Of a DNA stretch of 64,000 nucleotides, positions 49,516 through 61,240 are shown in pieces (position 1 is the first letter of the stretch; each line of letters opens with the position of its first letter). Source of the DNA: Mycobacterium sp. EPa45 (GTDB lineage Bacteria > Actinomycetota > Actinomycetes > Mycobacteriales > Mycobacteriaceae); the NCBI RefSeq assembly GCF_001021385.1, contig NZ_CP011773.1, positions 2,790,001-2,854,000 of the forward strand, read 5' to 3'. The notes under the pieces were generated by a model. It worked only from the letters and a program-made list of their open reading frames with translations. It was not told the DNA's origin and made no database searches. The translations under genes and the position numbers were made by a program.

Positions 49516-50204
49516 AATTCCCGCCCGATGCTGACGCCGTGCCCGTGGTGGGCACCGTCGTGCATGACGGCCAGACCCGGCGAGCCATTGTGCAGCTTCT
49601 GGTCGAGTCGGGATCGATCACCGCAGCCGAGATCGGCCAGCGGCTGGGCATCTCCGCAGCCGGTGTCCGCCGGCACCTCGACGCGCTGATCGAGGCGGGC
49701 GACGCTCAGGCCAACGCCGCGGCGGCATGGCAGCAGGCGGGCCGCGGCCGACCAGCCAAGCGTTATCGGCTCACCGCGGCCGGGCGCGCCAAGCTCGAGC
49801 ACACCTACGACGACCTCGCGTCCGCCGCGATGCGCCAACTGCGCGAAATCGGCGGGGAAGAGGCAGTCCAGACCTTCGCCCGGCGCCGGATCGACGCGAT
49901 CCTGGCGGGAGTAAAGCAGGGTCCGGACGACGTTGAATCCACCGCGGAGCGGGTAGCCGACGCAATGACGAAGGCCGGCTACGCGGCGACCACGACGCGG
50001 GTGGGCGGACCCATGCAGGGCATTCAGATCTGCCAGCACCACTGCCCGGTATCGCACGTCGCCGAAGAGTTCCCGGAACTGTGCCAGGCCGAGAAGGAGG
50101 CCATGTCCGAGGTCCTCGGCACCCACGTGCAGCGGTTGGCGACGATCGCCAACGGCGACTGCGCCTGCACCACCCACGTACCGCTCACGCCGGTACCCCA
50201 CTAG
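49512..50204 (+). CDS. sufR: SufR, Fe-S-dependent repressor of the suf operon
   Basis: 230 aa from the GTG within the operator. A winged helix-turn-helix (TRRAIVQLLVESGSITAAEIGQRLGISAAGVRRHLDALIEAG) is followed by the wing RGRPAKRYRLT. Cluster-ligand cysteines lie in QICQHHCPVSHVAEEFPELCQ and NGDCACTTH. In M. tuberculosis (Rv1460) the 4Fe-4S form represses suf, and loss of cluster relieves it. A longer open frame starts 54 bp upstream but would include the promoter. sufB follows after 63 bp. Confidence 0.92.
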   Translation: MKFPPDADAVPVVGTVVHDGQTRRAIVQLLVESGSITAAEIGQRLGISAAGVRRHLDALIEAGDAQANAAAAWQQAGRGRPAKRYRLTAAGRAKLEHTYDDLASAAMRQLREIGGEEAVQTFARRRIDAILAGVKQGPDDVESTAERVADAMTKAGYAATTTRVGGPMQGIQICQHHCPVSHVAEEFPELCQAEKEAMSEVLGTHVQRLATIANGDCACTTHVPLTPVPH

Positions 50205-50267
50205 ACCAGAACAACTTCGGTGCGCTGCCCGCGCCGAAGCCACCACGATCGTTGAAGGAGCGTCGCC

Positions 50268-51707
50268 ATGACACTCACCCCGGACGTCAAGCCCGAGGCG
50301 TTGACCCAGGAGCAGACCATCGCCTCCCTGGGCAAGTACGGCTACGGCTGGGCCGACTCCGACGTCGCCGGCGCCAGCGCGCAGCGCGGACTCTCCGAAG
50401 CGGTGGTGCGCGACATCTCGGCCAAGAAGAGCGAACCCGAGTGGATGCTCGACATCCGACTCAAGGCGTTGCGCACCTTCGACAAGAAGCCGATGCCGAA
50501 CTGGGGCTCCAACCTCGAGGGCATCCACTTCGACAACATCAAGTACTTCGTGCGGTCCAGCGAGAAGCAGGCCGCCACGTGGGATGACCTGCCCGCGGAC
50601 ATCAAGAACACCTACGACAAGCTCGGCATCCCCGAGGCCGAGAAGCAGCGCCTGGTTTCCGGCGTCGCCGCGCAATACGAGTCCGAGGTCGTCTACCACT
50701 CGATCCGCGAGGACCTCGAGGCCCAGGGGGTCATCTTCCTGGACACCGACTCGGGTCTGCGGGAGCACCCGGAGCTTTTCCGGCAGTACTTCGGCACGGT
50801 GATCCCGGCCGGGGACAACAAGTTCTCCGCGCTCAACACCGCGGTGTGGTCGGGTGGTTCGTTCATCTACGTCCCGAAGGGCGTGCACGTGGACATCCCG
50901 CTGCAGGCGTACTTCCGGATCAACACCGAGAACATGGGCCAGTTCGAGCGGACGCTGATCATCGTCGACGAGGACGCCTACGTCCACTACGTCGAGGGTT
51001 GTACCGCGCCGATCTACAAGAGCGACTCGCTGCACTCCGCGGTCGTCGAGATCATCGTGAAGCCCGGTGGCCGGTGCCGCTACACGACCATCCAGAACTG
51101 GTCGAACAATGTCTACAACCTGGTGACCAAGCGCGCCCGTGCCGAGGCCGGCGCCACCATGGAGTGGGTCGACGGCAACATCGGCTCGAAGGTGACCATG
51201 AAGTACCCGGCCGTGTGGATGACCGGCGAGCACGCCAAGGGCGAGGTGCTCTCGGTGGCGTTCGCCGGCGAGGGCCAGCACCAGGACACCGGCGCCAAGA
51301 TGCTGCACCTGGCGCCGAACACGTCGAGCAACATCGTGTCGAAGTCGGTGGCGCGCGGCGGCGGGCGGGCGTCCTACCGCGGCCTGGTTCAGATCAACAA
51401 GGGCGCGCACGGGTCGCGTTCCTCGGTGAAATGCGATGCGCTGCTTGTCGATACGATCAGCCGCAGCGACACCTACCCCTACGTCGACATCCGCGAGGAC
51501 GACGTCACGATGGGGCATGAGGCCACGGTGTCCAAGGTCAGCGCCGACCAGCTCTTCTACCTGATGAGCCGCGGCATGACCGAGGACGAGGCGATGGCGA
51601 TGGTCGTGCGCGGCTTCGTCGAGCCGATCGCCAAGGAGCTGCCGATGGAGTACGCCCTGGAGCTGAACCGGCTGATCGAGCTGCAGATGGAAGGTGCTGT
51701 CGGATAG
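50268..51707 (+). CDS. sufB: Fe-S assembly scaffold SufB (intein-free)
   Basis: Scaffold component of the SufBCD complex. 479 aa, continuous; the M. tuberculosis gene (Rv1461) is interrupted by an intein and encodes about 850 aa. Conserved segments are [25 protein letters not shown] (split here by nothing), [10 protein letters not shown] with the Cys, and SSVKCDALL. The ATG has GGAG eight bases upstream. The TAG stop overlaps the sufD GTG by one base. Confidence 0.96.
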   Translation: MTLTPDVKPEALTQEQTIASLGKYGYGWADSDVAGASAQRGLSEAVVRDISAKKSEPEWMLDIRLKALRTFDKKPMPNWGSNLEGIHFDNIKYFVRSSEKQAATWDDLPADIKNTYDKLGIPEAEKQRLVSGVAAQYESEVVYHSIREDLEAQGVIFLDTDSGLREHPELFRQYFGTVIPAGDNKFSALNTAVWSGGSFIYVPKGVHVDIPLQAYFRINTENMGQFERTLIIVDEDAYVHYVEGCTAPIYKSDSLHSAVVEIIVKPGGRCRYTTIQNWSNNVYNLVTKRARAEAGATMEWVDGNIGSKVTMKYPAVWMTGEHAKGEVLSVAFAGEGQHQDTGAKMLHLAPNTSSNIVSKSVARGGGRASYRGLVQINKGAHGSRSSVKCDALLVDTISRSDTYPYVDIREDDVTMGHEATVSKVSADQLFYLMSRGMTEDEAMAMVVRGFVEPIAKELPMEYALELNRLIELQMEGAVG

Positions 51708-52887
51708 TGGTTCAGAATCTCACTGAAGCTGCCGAAGGGATCGTCAAGAACAAGGGCGAGCAGTTCAGCTCGTTCGATGTTGATGCCTTCGAGGTGCCCG
51801 GTGGCCGCGACGAGCTGTGGCGGTTCACCCCGCTGAAGCGGTTGCGCGGCCTGCACGACGGCTCGGCTGTCGCCAACGGCACCGCGCCGATCACGGTGAC
51901 CGAGCGTCCCGGCGTCACGGTCGAGACCGTCCGTCGCGGTGACGAGCGACTCGGCCAGGGCGGCGTACCCAGTGATCGCGTTGCGGCACAGGCGTTCTCG
52001 TCGTTCAACTCCGCCACGGTCGTCACTGTCGCGCGCGACACCGAAGTCACCGAGCCGATCGAGATCACCATCGACGGCCCGGGCGAGGGCGGCGTTGCCT
52101 ACGGCCACCTGCAGATCCGGGTCGAGGAGTTGTCGCGTGCGATCGTGGTCGTCGACCTGCGCGGCAGCGGCACTTACGCCGACAACGTCGAGATCATCGT
52201 CGGCGACTCGGCCGGCCTGGGCGTCATCTGGATCGCCGACTTCGCCGACGACATGGTGAATGTCAGCGCACATCACGCCAAGCTCGGTAAGGACTCGGTG
52301 CTCGGCCACGTCAACGTCACGCTCGGCGGTGAGGTTGTTCGGACCTCCACCACGGTGCGGTTCACCGGTCCAGGTGGGGACGCCAAGTTGCTCGGTACCT
52401 ACTTCGCCGACGACGGGCAGTTCTTCGAGTCGCGGCTCCTGGTCGACCACGCGCAGCCGAACTGCAAGTCCGACGTGTTGTACAAGGGTGCGCTGCAAGG
52501 GGACCCGGATTCCAAGAAGCCGGATGCGCACACCGTCTGGGTGGGCGATGTGCTGATCCGCGCCGAGGCCACCGGCACCGACACCTTCGAGGTCAACCGC
52601 AACCTGGTGCTCACTGACGGTGCGCGCGCCGATTCGGTGCCGAACCTGGAAATCGAGACCGGCGAGATCGTCGGCGCCGGGCACGCAAGCGCCACCGGCC
52701 GATTCGATGACGAGCAGCTGTTCTACCTCCGCGCCCGGGGCATCCCCGAGCATCAGGCCCGTCGCCTGGTGGTGCGCGGCTTCTTCAACGAAATCATCGC
52801 CAAGATCGCGGTTCCCGAGGTGCGTGAGCGCCTGACCGATGCCATCGAACGGGAACTCGCCATCACTGAGTCGAAAGCAACCCAGCC

Positions 52888-52891
<4 letters not shown>
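51707..52891 (+). CDS. sufD: Fe-S assembly protein SufD
   Basis: SufB paralogue forming the SufBC2D complex. 394 aa. DELWRFTPLKRL near residue 35 is typical of SufD N-termini. A right-handed beta-helix region follows, and the C-terminal FYLRARGIPEHQARRLVVRGFFNEII matches the SufB/D signature. TAGTG coupling to sufB and ATGA overlap with sufC. Orthologue of Rv1462. Confidence 0.95.
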
Positions 52892-55358
<2,467 letters not shown>

Positions 55359-55362
<4 letters not shown>

Positions 55363-55694
55363 CCGAGCCAAACCCCTTGATTGACGACATCGAGGAGGCC
55401 ATGCGTGACGTGGTCGACCCCGAACTCGGCATCAACGTCGTCGACCTCGGTCTGGTCTACGACCTCAATGTCGAGAAGGGCGACACCGGAACGGTGGCGC
55501 TGATCGACATGACGCTGACCTCGGCGGCCTGTCCGCTGACCGACGTCATCGAGGACCAGACGCTGACCGCACTTGTCGGCGCCGGGCTGGTCAGCGAGGC
55601 CAAGATCAACTGGGTGTGGAACCCGCCGTGGGGGCCGGACAAGATCACCGAGGACGGTCGCGAACAGCTCCGCGCCCTGGGGTTCACTGTCTAA
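55359..55694 (+). CDS. sufT: SufT/DUF59 (MIP18-like) Fe-S maturation factor
   Basis: 111 aa. The DUF59 domain has DVVDPELGINVVDLGLVYDL, the loop with the conserved Cys in TSAACPLTDVIEDQ and VWNPPWGPDKITEDGREQLRALGF at the end. SufT proteins help deliver clusters to client enzymes such as aconitase, which is encoded 6 kb away. GGAGG precedes the ATG, which overlaps the sufU stop. Last gene of the suf operon. Orthologue of Rv1466. Confidence 0.94.
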
Positions 55695-55697
55695 TCT
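55692..55697 (+). promoter_or_regulatory. -10 element, leaderless promoter overlapping the sufT stop
   Basis: TAATCT begins with the sufT TAA codon and is followed by six bases and the next ATG, so a new transcript can start exactly where suf ends. Confidence 0.5.
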
Positions 55698-55703
55698 GAG
55701 CTG

Positions 55704-56273
55704 ATGCTCACCGTTCCAGCCTTCGTGTGGCGCGGCGGGACGGTGGGCCGGGCCGTCGTCGTCGGTCTGGCCACCGGTCTCTTCCTCGGCCTGCTGGCCT
55801 GGCTGGACTCCGGACTGTGGTACGCCGGGCTCCTGGCCGCGGGCATCATCGCGGTGATCTACGGCATCTGGCTGGGCCGGCGAATGGTCAAGTACTGGCC
55901 CGGCGCCAAGGCATTGACCGGTGAACAGCGTGTGCGAGTAGCCGGAGTCGGCCGCTGGGGCGGCCGGATCGGCGACCCGGCGCTGGCGCAGCCGGTCGTC
56001 GACTACGCCGACGGGATGCGCAGGTCCGCCGAGACCGGGCGGCCATTTCGGTGGGTGGTTCCGCTGATCCTCGTCGTCGCGATCGGGACCGCGGTATGGG
56101 ATGCGATATTCGGCTCCACCCGCGACATCGTCGCCTCCTGCATATATCTGGTGTTGCTGGGTTTCGAGCTGTTCTGGTGGCCCGGCCGCCGAGATCAATT
56201 GCTGGCCAACGCCGATCGCGCCCGGGAGCGGGCGGTGGCGCTCATCGAAAGCACTCGGGGAGCGGCCGGGTGA
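55704..56273 (+). CDS. Four-helix membrane protein of unknown function
   Basis: 189 aa. Two hydrophobic helices (about 18-35 and 40-58), a soluble middle part with GEQRVRVAGVGRWGG, then two more helices (about 113-130 and 135-155) and a short basic helix. No enzymatic motif recognised. The stop overlaps the GTG of the next unknown gene (GTGA), so they form a pair. Not present at this place in M. tuberculosis, which has fadE15 here. Confidence 0.75.
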   Translation: MLTVPAFVWRGGTVGRAVVVGLATGLFLGLLAWLDSGLWYAGLLAAGIIAVIYGIWLGRRMVKYWPGAKALTGEQRVRVAGVGRWGGRIGDPALAQPVVDYADGMRRSAETGRPFRWVVPLILVVAIGTAVWDAIFGSTRDIVASCIYLVLLGFELFWWPGRRDQLLANADRARERAVALIESTRGAAG

Positions 56274-56905
56274 ACGCACCCGTGGTCGCCGCCCGTCGCC
56301 AATTGCACGCCGTGGCGGAAAACTTTCTCGCGGGACCGCAGTACCGCGCGACGGGAACGATCCGGCTGGCCGTCCGGCCGGACGGCTTCAGCGCCACCAC
56401 GCTGGCGATCGCAGTGCACGGGACCACGCTGGTGTGGGCCGACGGCAGCATCGAGCTGGCCGGTCCGGTGCGCGACATCGCCGCGGCCACCGGACTCGAC
56501 GTGGGTCCGCCAGCGGAAACGGTGTACCGATCGGTGGCCGGGCTTGACCCCGACGCCGTGTTGGACATCGAAGCCGGCGCCGCCGACGCCATTTACCGCA
56601 GCCTCTATGCCGGCGGATTCGCTATCAAAACTGTTCTCCCACAAGCACACCCGGTGCTCTGGCCGGAGCACTTCGACGTGGCCGCCGCCGTCGACGAGGT
56701 CAACTACGGGGTCTCCGCGGGTGACGACTTCCACGAACTGCCCTACGCCTACGTCGGGCCGTGGAACTTCGCCACGGCGCCGCGGACCGGGTCGTTGTGG
56801 AACGCACCCTTCGGCGCCGTGCACGACCTCGACCTCACGGCCGACGTCGACGCGCTGGCCGCCGATATCGCCGAGTTCGTCAGGCGGGTTGAAGCAACGC
56901 TGTAA
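56270..56905 (+). CDS. Conserved-looking protein of unknown function
   Basis: 211 aa, soluble, with no signal peptide or membrane helix. Start GTG overlaps the stop of the membrane-protein gene; the longer open frame upstream is an out-of-phase extension. Features are a beta-rich first half (ATGTIRLAVRPDGFSATTLAIAV, TTLVWADGS) and Trp/Tyr-rich stretches (HPVLWPEHFDV, LPYAYVGPWNF). I do not recognise the fold. Partnership with the preceding membrane protein is suggested by coupling only. Confidence 0.72.
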   Translation: MNAPVVAARRQLHAVAENFLAGPQYRATGTIRLAVRPDGFSATTLAIAVHGTTLVWADGSIELAGPVRDIAAATGLDVGPPAETVYRSVAGLDPDAVLDIEAGAADAIYRSLYAGGFAIKTVLPQAHPVLWPEHFDVAAAVDEVNYGVSAGDDFHELPYAYVGPWNFATAPRTGSLWNAPFGAVHDLDLTADVDALAADIAEFVRRVEATL

Positions 56906-56949
56906 GCCGCGCGGAATCAACACGCCCCGCGGCGGTGTTGTGCACGGTC

Positions 56950-58065
56950 ATGGATGATGCACGCGTGCACGATCTGTTCACCCCTCTGACGGTCGGATCG
57001 CTGACCGTGCCGAACCGGTTCGCGATGGCCCCGATGACCCGGACCGCCTCGCCGGACGGCGTTCCCGGACCCGACGTCGCCGCCTACTACGGTCGTCGCG
57101 CCGCCGGCGGCACCGGGCTGATCATCACCGAGGGTGTACGCATCCCGCACCCCGCCGCCGGCTGGCCGGACCGTATCCCGAACCTCGACGGCGACGACGT
57201 GCTGGCGGGCTGGCGCGCGGTCACCGACGCCGTCCATGCCGGCGGCGCCACCATCGCCGCACAGCTCTGGCACCAGGGCGTCGCACGTGGCGTGCACGAC
57301 GGCGACCGTCCCGATCAGACACCGGTCAGCCCGTCGGGCATCGACATCGCGGGCGGCACCACCGGGCGGGCGCTGAGCACCGAGGAACTGCCCGAGCTCG
57401 CACAGGCGTACGCACTGGCCGCCACCAACGCCAAGGCCGCGGGCTTCGACGCCGTCGAGATCCACGGTGCCCACGGCTATCTGCTGGACCAATTCCTCTG
57501 GGAGCACACCAATCACCGCATCGATGAGTACGGCGGCTCGTTGGCGGCGCGCACCCGGTTCCCGGCCGAAGTCGTCGCCGCGGTGCGCGCGGCGGTTGGC
57601 CCCGGGTTCCCGATCATCTACCGGTTCTCGCAATGGAAGATGAACCGCTACGACGCGCAGGTGGCCGGCAGCGCGACCGAACTGGAACAACTGCTGGCTC
57701 CGTTGGTGGCGGCCGGGGTGGACGTGTTGCACCCGTCGACGCGGCGGCACTATCTGCCCGGCTTCGGTGACGAGCATCCGGAATTGAGCCTGGCCGGCTG
57801 GACCAAGAAGGTGACCGGCCTGCCCGTGATCGCCGTCGGATCCGTTGGCCTGGAAACCGAATTCCGGCCTGGGCAGGGCAGCGGGCCCATCCCGCCGTCG
57901 TCGATCGACCGCCTCCTCGACCAGTTCGAGGCCGGTGAGTTCGACATCGTGGCGATCGGCCGCGCCCTGCTCGCCGACCCCGCCTGGGTGAACCGGGTGC
58001 GCGACGGCAAGCTCGACGAGTTCGCCGGTTTCGATGCGGCCAGCGCGCTGGCCCGTTTGTATTGA
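56950..58065 (+). CDS. Old-yellow-enzyme family NADH:flavin oxidoreductase
   Basis: FMN-dependent ene-reductase of 371 aa. The TIM-barrel signatures are FAMAPMTRT near the N-terminus, AQLWHQGV, EIHGAHGYLLDQFLWEHTNHR with the substrate-binding His pair, and DEYGGSLAARTRF; IAIGRALLADP closes the phosphate site. Reduces activated double bonds of enones or nitro compounds; substrate unknown. The ATG giving MDDARVHDLF is the likely start, though a GTG five codons later is possible. No homologue sits at this place in M. tuberculosis. Confidence 0.9.
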   Translation: MDDARVHDLFTPLTVGSLTVPNRFAMAPMTRTASPDGVPGPDVAAYYGRRAAGGTGLIITEGVRIPHPAAGWPDRIPNLDGDDVLAGWRAVTDAVHAGGATIAAQLWHQGVARGVHDGDRPDQTPVSPSGIDIAGGTTGRALSTEELPELAQAYALAATNAKAAGFDAVEIHGAHGYLLDQFLWEHTNHRIDEYGGSLAARTRFPAEVVAAVRAAVGPGFPIIYRFSQWKMNRYDAQVAGSATELEQLLAPLVAAGVDVLHPSTRRHYLPGFGDEHPELSLAGWTKKVTGLPVIAVGSVGLETEFRPGQGSGPIPPSSIDRLLDQFEAGEFDIVAIGRALLADPAWVNRVRDGKLDEFAGFDAASALARLY

Positions 58066-58109
58066 CAGCTGCAGGGAACACACAGCGACAAACAGACGTT
58101 AGGACTGAC

Positions 58110-58469
58110 GTGGCTACCCAAGACCTGACCGCACAGAACTTCAACGACACCATCACCGGCAACGACATCGTGCTGGTGGACTTCTGGGCGTCGTGGTGCG
58201 GACCGTGTCGTGCCTTCGCGCCGACGTTCACCAAGTCGTCGGAGCAGCACCCGGATGTGGTGTACGGCAAGGTCGACACCGAGGCCGAGCAGGAGCTGGC
58301 GGCTGCCGCCGAAATCCGCTCCATCCCGACGCTGATGGCGTTCAAGAAGGGCAAGCTGATCTTCAACCAGGCCGGCGCCCTGCCGCCCGCCGCGCTCGAG
58401 GATCTCATCCGCCAGGTCAAGGAGTTCGACGTCGACGCGGCGATCGCGTCTCAGTCGCAATCCGAGTGA
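58110..58469 (+). CDS. trxA: Thioredoxin (TrxA type)
   Basis: 119 aa. The active site FWASWCGPCRAF has C30 and C33, and the cis-Pro loop is RSIPTLMAFKKGK. The GTG giving VATQDLTAQNF aligns with the M. tuberculosis Rv1470 N-terminus; an upstream in-frame extension overlaps the old-yellow-enzyme stop. AGGA lies just before the start. In M. tuberculosis trxB1 follows; here it is missing and echA12 comes next. Confidence 0.93.
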   Translation: MATQDLTAQNFNDTITGNDIVLVDFWASWCGPCRAFAPTFTKSSEQHPDVVYGKVDTEAEQELAAAAEIRSIPTLMAFKKGKLIFNQAGALPPAALEDLIRQVKEFDVDAAIASQSQSE

Positions 58470-58482
58470 TCCCGGTAGGCGC

Positions 58483-58488
58483 TACCGT
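58483..58488 (+). promoter_or_regulatory. -10 element, leaderless echA12 promoter
   Basis: TACCGT is followed by six bases and the echA12 GTG, in a 25-bp gap after trxA. Confidence 0.5.
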
Positions 58489-58494
58489 GCAACG

Positions 58495-59316
58495 GTGATT
58501 CGTGACACTGGTTTCGTCCTCGTCGAAAAGCCGCAGCCCAACGTAGCTCTGGTCACCCTGAACCGGCCCGAGCGGATGAACTCGATGGCGTTCGACGTCA
58601 TGCTGCCGCTGCGGGAAGTCCTCACCGAACTCCGGTATGACAACGACGTGCGAGCCGTCGTACTGACCGGCGCGGGTCGCGGATTCTCCTCGGGTGCCGA
58701 CCACAAGTCCGCCGGCTCGATACCGCACGTTGCCGGATTGACCCGGCCATCGTTCGGGCTGCGCTCGATGGCGGTGCTCGACGATGTGATTCTCGCCATG
58801 CGCAAGCTGCACCAGCCGATCATCGCCGCGGTCAACGGCGCGGCCATCGGCGGCGGGCTGTGCCTGGCGCTGGCGGCCGATATCCGGGTCGCCGCCAGCG
58901 GCGCCTATTTCCGAGCCGCCGGCATCAACAACGGCCTGACCGCCAGTGAGCTGGGGCTGAGCTACCTGCTACCCCGCGCGATCGGCTCGTCGCGGGCGTT
59001 CGAGATCATGCTCACCGGCCGCGACGTCGACGCGCAGGAGGCCGAACGGATCGGTCTGGTGTCCCGGCAGGTCCCCGACGACGAGTTGTTGCCTGCCTGC
59101 TTCGAGATCGCCGGCCGTATCGCCGCGTTCTCCCGCCCGGGCACGGAATTGACCAAGCGGACGCTATGGAGTGGACTGGACGCCGGTAGCCTGGAAGCGC
59201 ATATGCAGGCCGAGGGCCTCGGGCAGCTCTATGTGCGCCTGCTCACCGCCAACTTCGAGGAGGCGGTCGCTGCGCGCGCCGAGAACCGCGCCCCGGTCTT
59301 CACCGACGACAAGTAA
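58495..59316 (+). CDS. echA12: Enoyl-CoA hydratase/isomerase family protein (EchA12)
   Basis: Crotonase-fold protein of 273 aa. The oxyanion-hole strands are VVLTGAGRGFSSGADHKS and NGAAIGGGLCLALAADIRVAA. The catalytic Glu position lies in AGINNGLTASELGLSYLLPRAIG, which retains Glu in SELG. Probably acts on acyl-CoA intermediates; the exact substrate is unknown. Orthologue of Rv1472 by position and sequence. Confidence 0.92.
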   Translation: MIRDTGFVLVEKPQPNVALVTLNRPERMNSMAFDVMLPLREVLTELRYDNDVRAVVLTGAGRGFSSGADHKSAGSIPHVAGLTRPSFGLRSMAVLDDVILAMRKLHQPIIAAVNGAAIGGGLCLALAADIRVAASGAYFRAAGINNGLTASELGLSYLLPRAIGSSRAFEIMLTGRDVDAQEAERIGLVSRQVPDDELLPACFEIAGRIAAFSRPGTELTKRTLWSGLDAGSLEAHMQAEGLGQLYVRLLTANFEEAVAARAENRAPVFTDDK

Positions 59317-59336
59317 GCCACCAAGGAGTAGCGCGC

Positions 59337-60965
59337 GTGATTACCGCAACGGACCTCGAGGTCCGCGCCGGCGCGCGCACGCTGCTCCTCGCCGAGGGCC
59401 CGGCACTGCGGATCCAACCCGGCGATCGCATCGGTCTGGTCGGCCGCAACGGCGCAGGCAAGACGACGACGATGCGGATCCTGGCGGGGGAGGGCGAACC
59501 CTACGCGGGCACCGTCGTGCGGACCGGCGACATCGGCTACCTGCCGCAGGATCCGCGTGAAGGCGACCTCGACGTGCTGGCCCGTGACCGGGTGCTGTCC
59601 GCCCGCGGTCTGGACACCTTGCTGTCCGATCTGGAAAAGCAGCAGGCGCTGATGGCCGAGGTCGTCGACGAGGCCGCACGTGACAAGGCGGTGCGCCGCT
59701 ACGGCCAACTCGAGGAACGCTTCGCCGCCCTCGGCGGGTATGCGGCCGAGAGCGAAGCGGGCCGCATCTGCGCGAGCCTCGGTCTGCCGGACCGGGTGCT
59801 GACCCAGCCGCTGCGCACCCTCTCCGGCGGTCAGCGCAGGCGCGTCGAGCTGTCCCGGATTCTGTTCGCGGCCAGTGACACCGGTAGCGGATCGGCGACG
59901 ACGCTGCTGCTCGACGAACCCACCAACCACCTCGACGCCGACTCGATCGGCTGGCTGCGGGGCTTCCTGCAGAACCACAGCGGTGGGCTCGTGGTGATCA
60001 GCCACGACGTCGACCTGCTTGCCGACGTGGTCAACCGGGTGTGGTTCCTCGACGCCGTCCGCGGCGAGGCCGACGTCTACAACATGGGCTGGCAGAAGTA
60101 CCTCGACGCCCGCGCCACCGACGAGCAGCGCCGCCGCCGGGAGCGGGCCAACGCCGAGAAGAAGGCGAGTGCGTTGCGCGCCCAGGCCGCCAAGATGGGC
60201 GCCAAGGCCACCAAAGCCGTTGCCGCACAGAATATGTTGCGCCGCGCCGAGCGGATGATCGCCGAGCTGGATGCCGAACGCGTCGCCGACAAGGTCGCCA
60301 GGATCAAGTTCCCGACGCCGGCGCCGTGCGGTAAGACCCCGCTGGTGGTCAAGGGACTGACCAAGAACTACGGCTCACTCGAGGTGTTCACCGGGGTCGA
60401 CCTGGCGATCGACCGCGGCTCACGCGTGGTGGTGCTGGGCCTCAACGGTGCCGGTAAGACCACGCTGCTTCGGCTCATCGCGGGCACCGAGACTCCTGAC
60501 GCCGGCGGACTGGAACCCGGGCACGGACTCAAGATCGGTTATTTCGCACAGGAACACGACACGCTCGACAACAACGCGACGGTCTGGGAGAACATTCGGC
60601 ACGCCGCCCCGGACACCGGCGAGCAGGACCTGCGCGGCCTGCTCGGCGCGTTCATGTTCACCGGTCCGCAGCTCGACCAGCCGGCCGGAACCCTGTCCGG
60701 TGGCGAGAAGACCCGTCTCGCCCTCGCCGGTCTGGTTGCGTCGACGGCCAATGTGCTGTTGCTCGATGAGCCGACCAACAACCTCGATCCTGCTTCGCGC
60801 GAACAGGTTCTGGACGCGCTGCGGAGCTACCAGGGTGCAGTGGTGCTGGTTACCCACGATCCGGGCGCCGCGGAAGCACTCGACCCGCAAAGGGTGGTGC
60901 TGCTTCCCGACGGCACCGAGGACTTCTGGTCTGAGGAGTATCGGGATCTCATCGAGCTTGCCTGA
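59337..60965 (+). CDS. ABC-F ATPase (Rv1473 type)
   Basis: Duplicated ABC protein without membrane segments, 542 aa. The first cassette has GLVGRNGAGKTTTMRILAG, LSGGQRRRVELSRILF and LLLDEPTNHLDADS; the second has VLGLNGAGKTTLLRLIAG, LSGGEKTRLALAGL and LLLDEPTNNLD. A charged helical linker (about 255-320) joins them. ABC-F proteins bind the ribosomal E site; some give macrolide-type antibiotic protection. AAGGAG precedes the GTG. Follows echA12 by 20 bp. Confidence 0.94.
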   Translation: MITATDLEVRAGARTLLLAEGPALRIQPGDRIGLVGRNGAGKTTTMRILAGEGEPYAGTVVRTGDIGYLPQDPREGDLDVLARDRVLSARGLDTLLSDLEKQQALMAEVVDEAARDKAVRRYGQLEERFAALGGYAAESEAGRICASLGLPDRVLTQPLRTLSGGQRRRVELSRILFAASDTGSGSATTLLLDEPTNHLDADSIGWLRGFLQNHSGGLVVISHDVDLLADVVNRVWFLDAVRGEADVYNMGWQKYLDARATDEQRRRRERANAEKKASALRAQAAKMGAKATKAVAAQNMLRRAERMIAELDAERVADKVARIKFPTPAPCGKTPLVVKGLTKNYGSLEVFTGVDLAIDRGSRVVVLGLNGAGKTTLLRLIAGTETPDAGGLEPGHGLKIGYFAQEHDTLDNNATVWENIRHAAPDTGEQDLRGLLGAFMFTGPQLDQPAGTLSGGEKTRLALAGLVASTANVLLLDEPTNNLDPASREQVLDALRSYQGAVVLVTHDPGAAEALDPQRVVLLPDGTEDFWSEEYRDLIELA

Positions 60966-61051
60966 CAGGCATTTCGGTCATTTCTCCCACGCCGGCGACC
61001 CACGCTCCTACTCTGTGGGCTATCGGCGCCGATCCACCGGGGAGGGTGATC

Positions 61052-61240
61052 ATGAGGAAGCCCAACGAAGCTCGAGACCAGCTGTTGAACAACCTGCGAA
61101 ACGCCTACGAGGGCGGCGCGAGCATTCGCACCCTGGTGGCTTCGACCGGCCGTTCCTACGGCTCGATCCACGCGTTGTTGCGCGAGTCCGGGACCACCAT
61201 GCGCAGCCGCGGTGGACCCAACCATGTCACGCGTCGGTAG
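61052..61240 (+). CDS. Small helix-turn-helix protein (Rv1473A type)
   Basis: 62 aa, basic. A recombinase-like helix-turn-helix covers most of it: LRNAYEGGASIRTLVASTGRSYGSIHALLRESG. ATG is chosen because GGGGAGGG lies six bases upstream; a GTG two codons earlier touches that sequence. A TACTCT hexamer near 61009 could be its -10. The 3' end overlaps the convergent TetR gene by 14 bp. Probably DNA-binding; target unknown. Confidence 0.85.
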   Translation: MRKPNEARDQLLNNLRNAYEGGASIRTLVASTGRSYGSIHALLRESGTTMRSRGGPNHVTRR

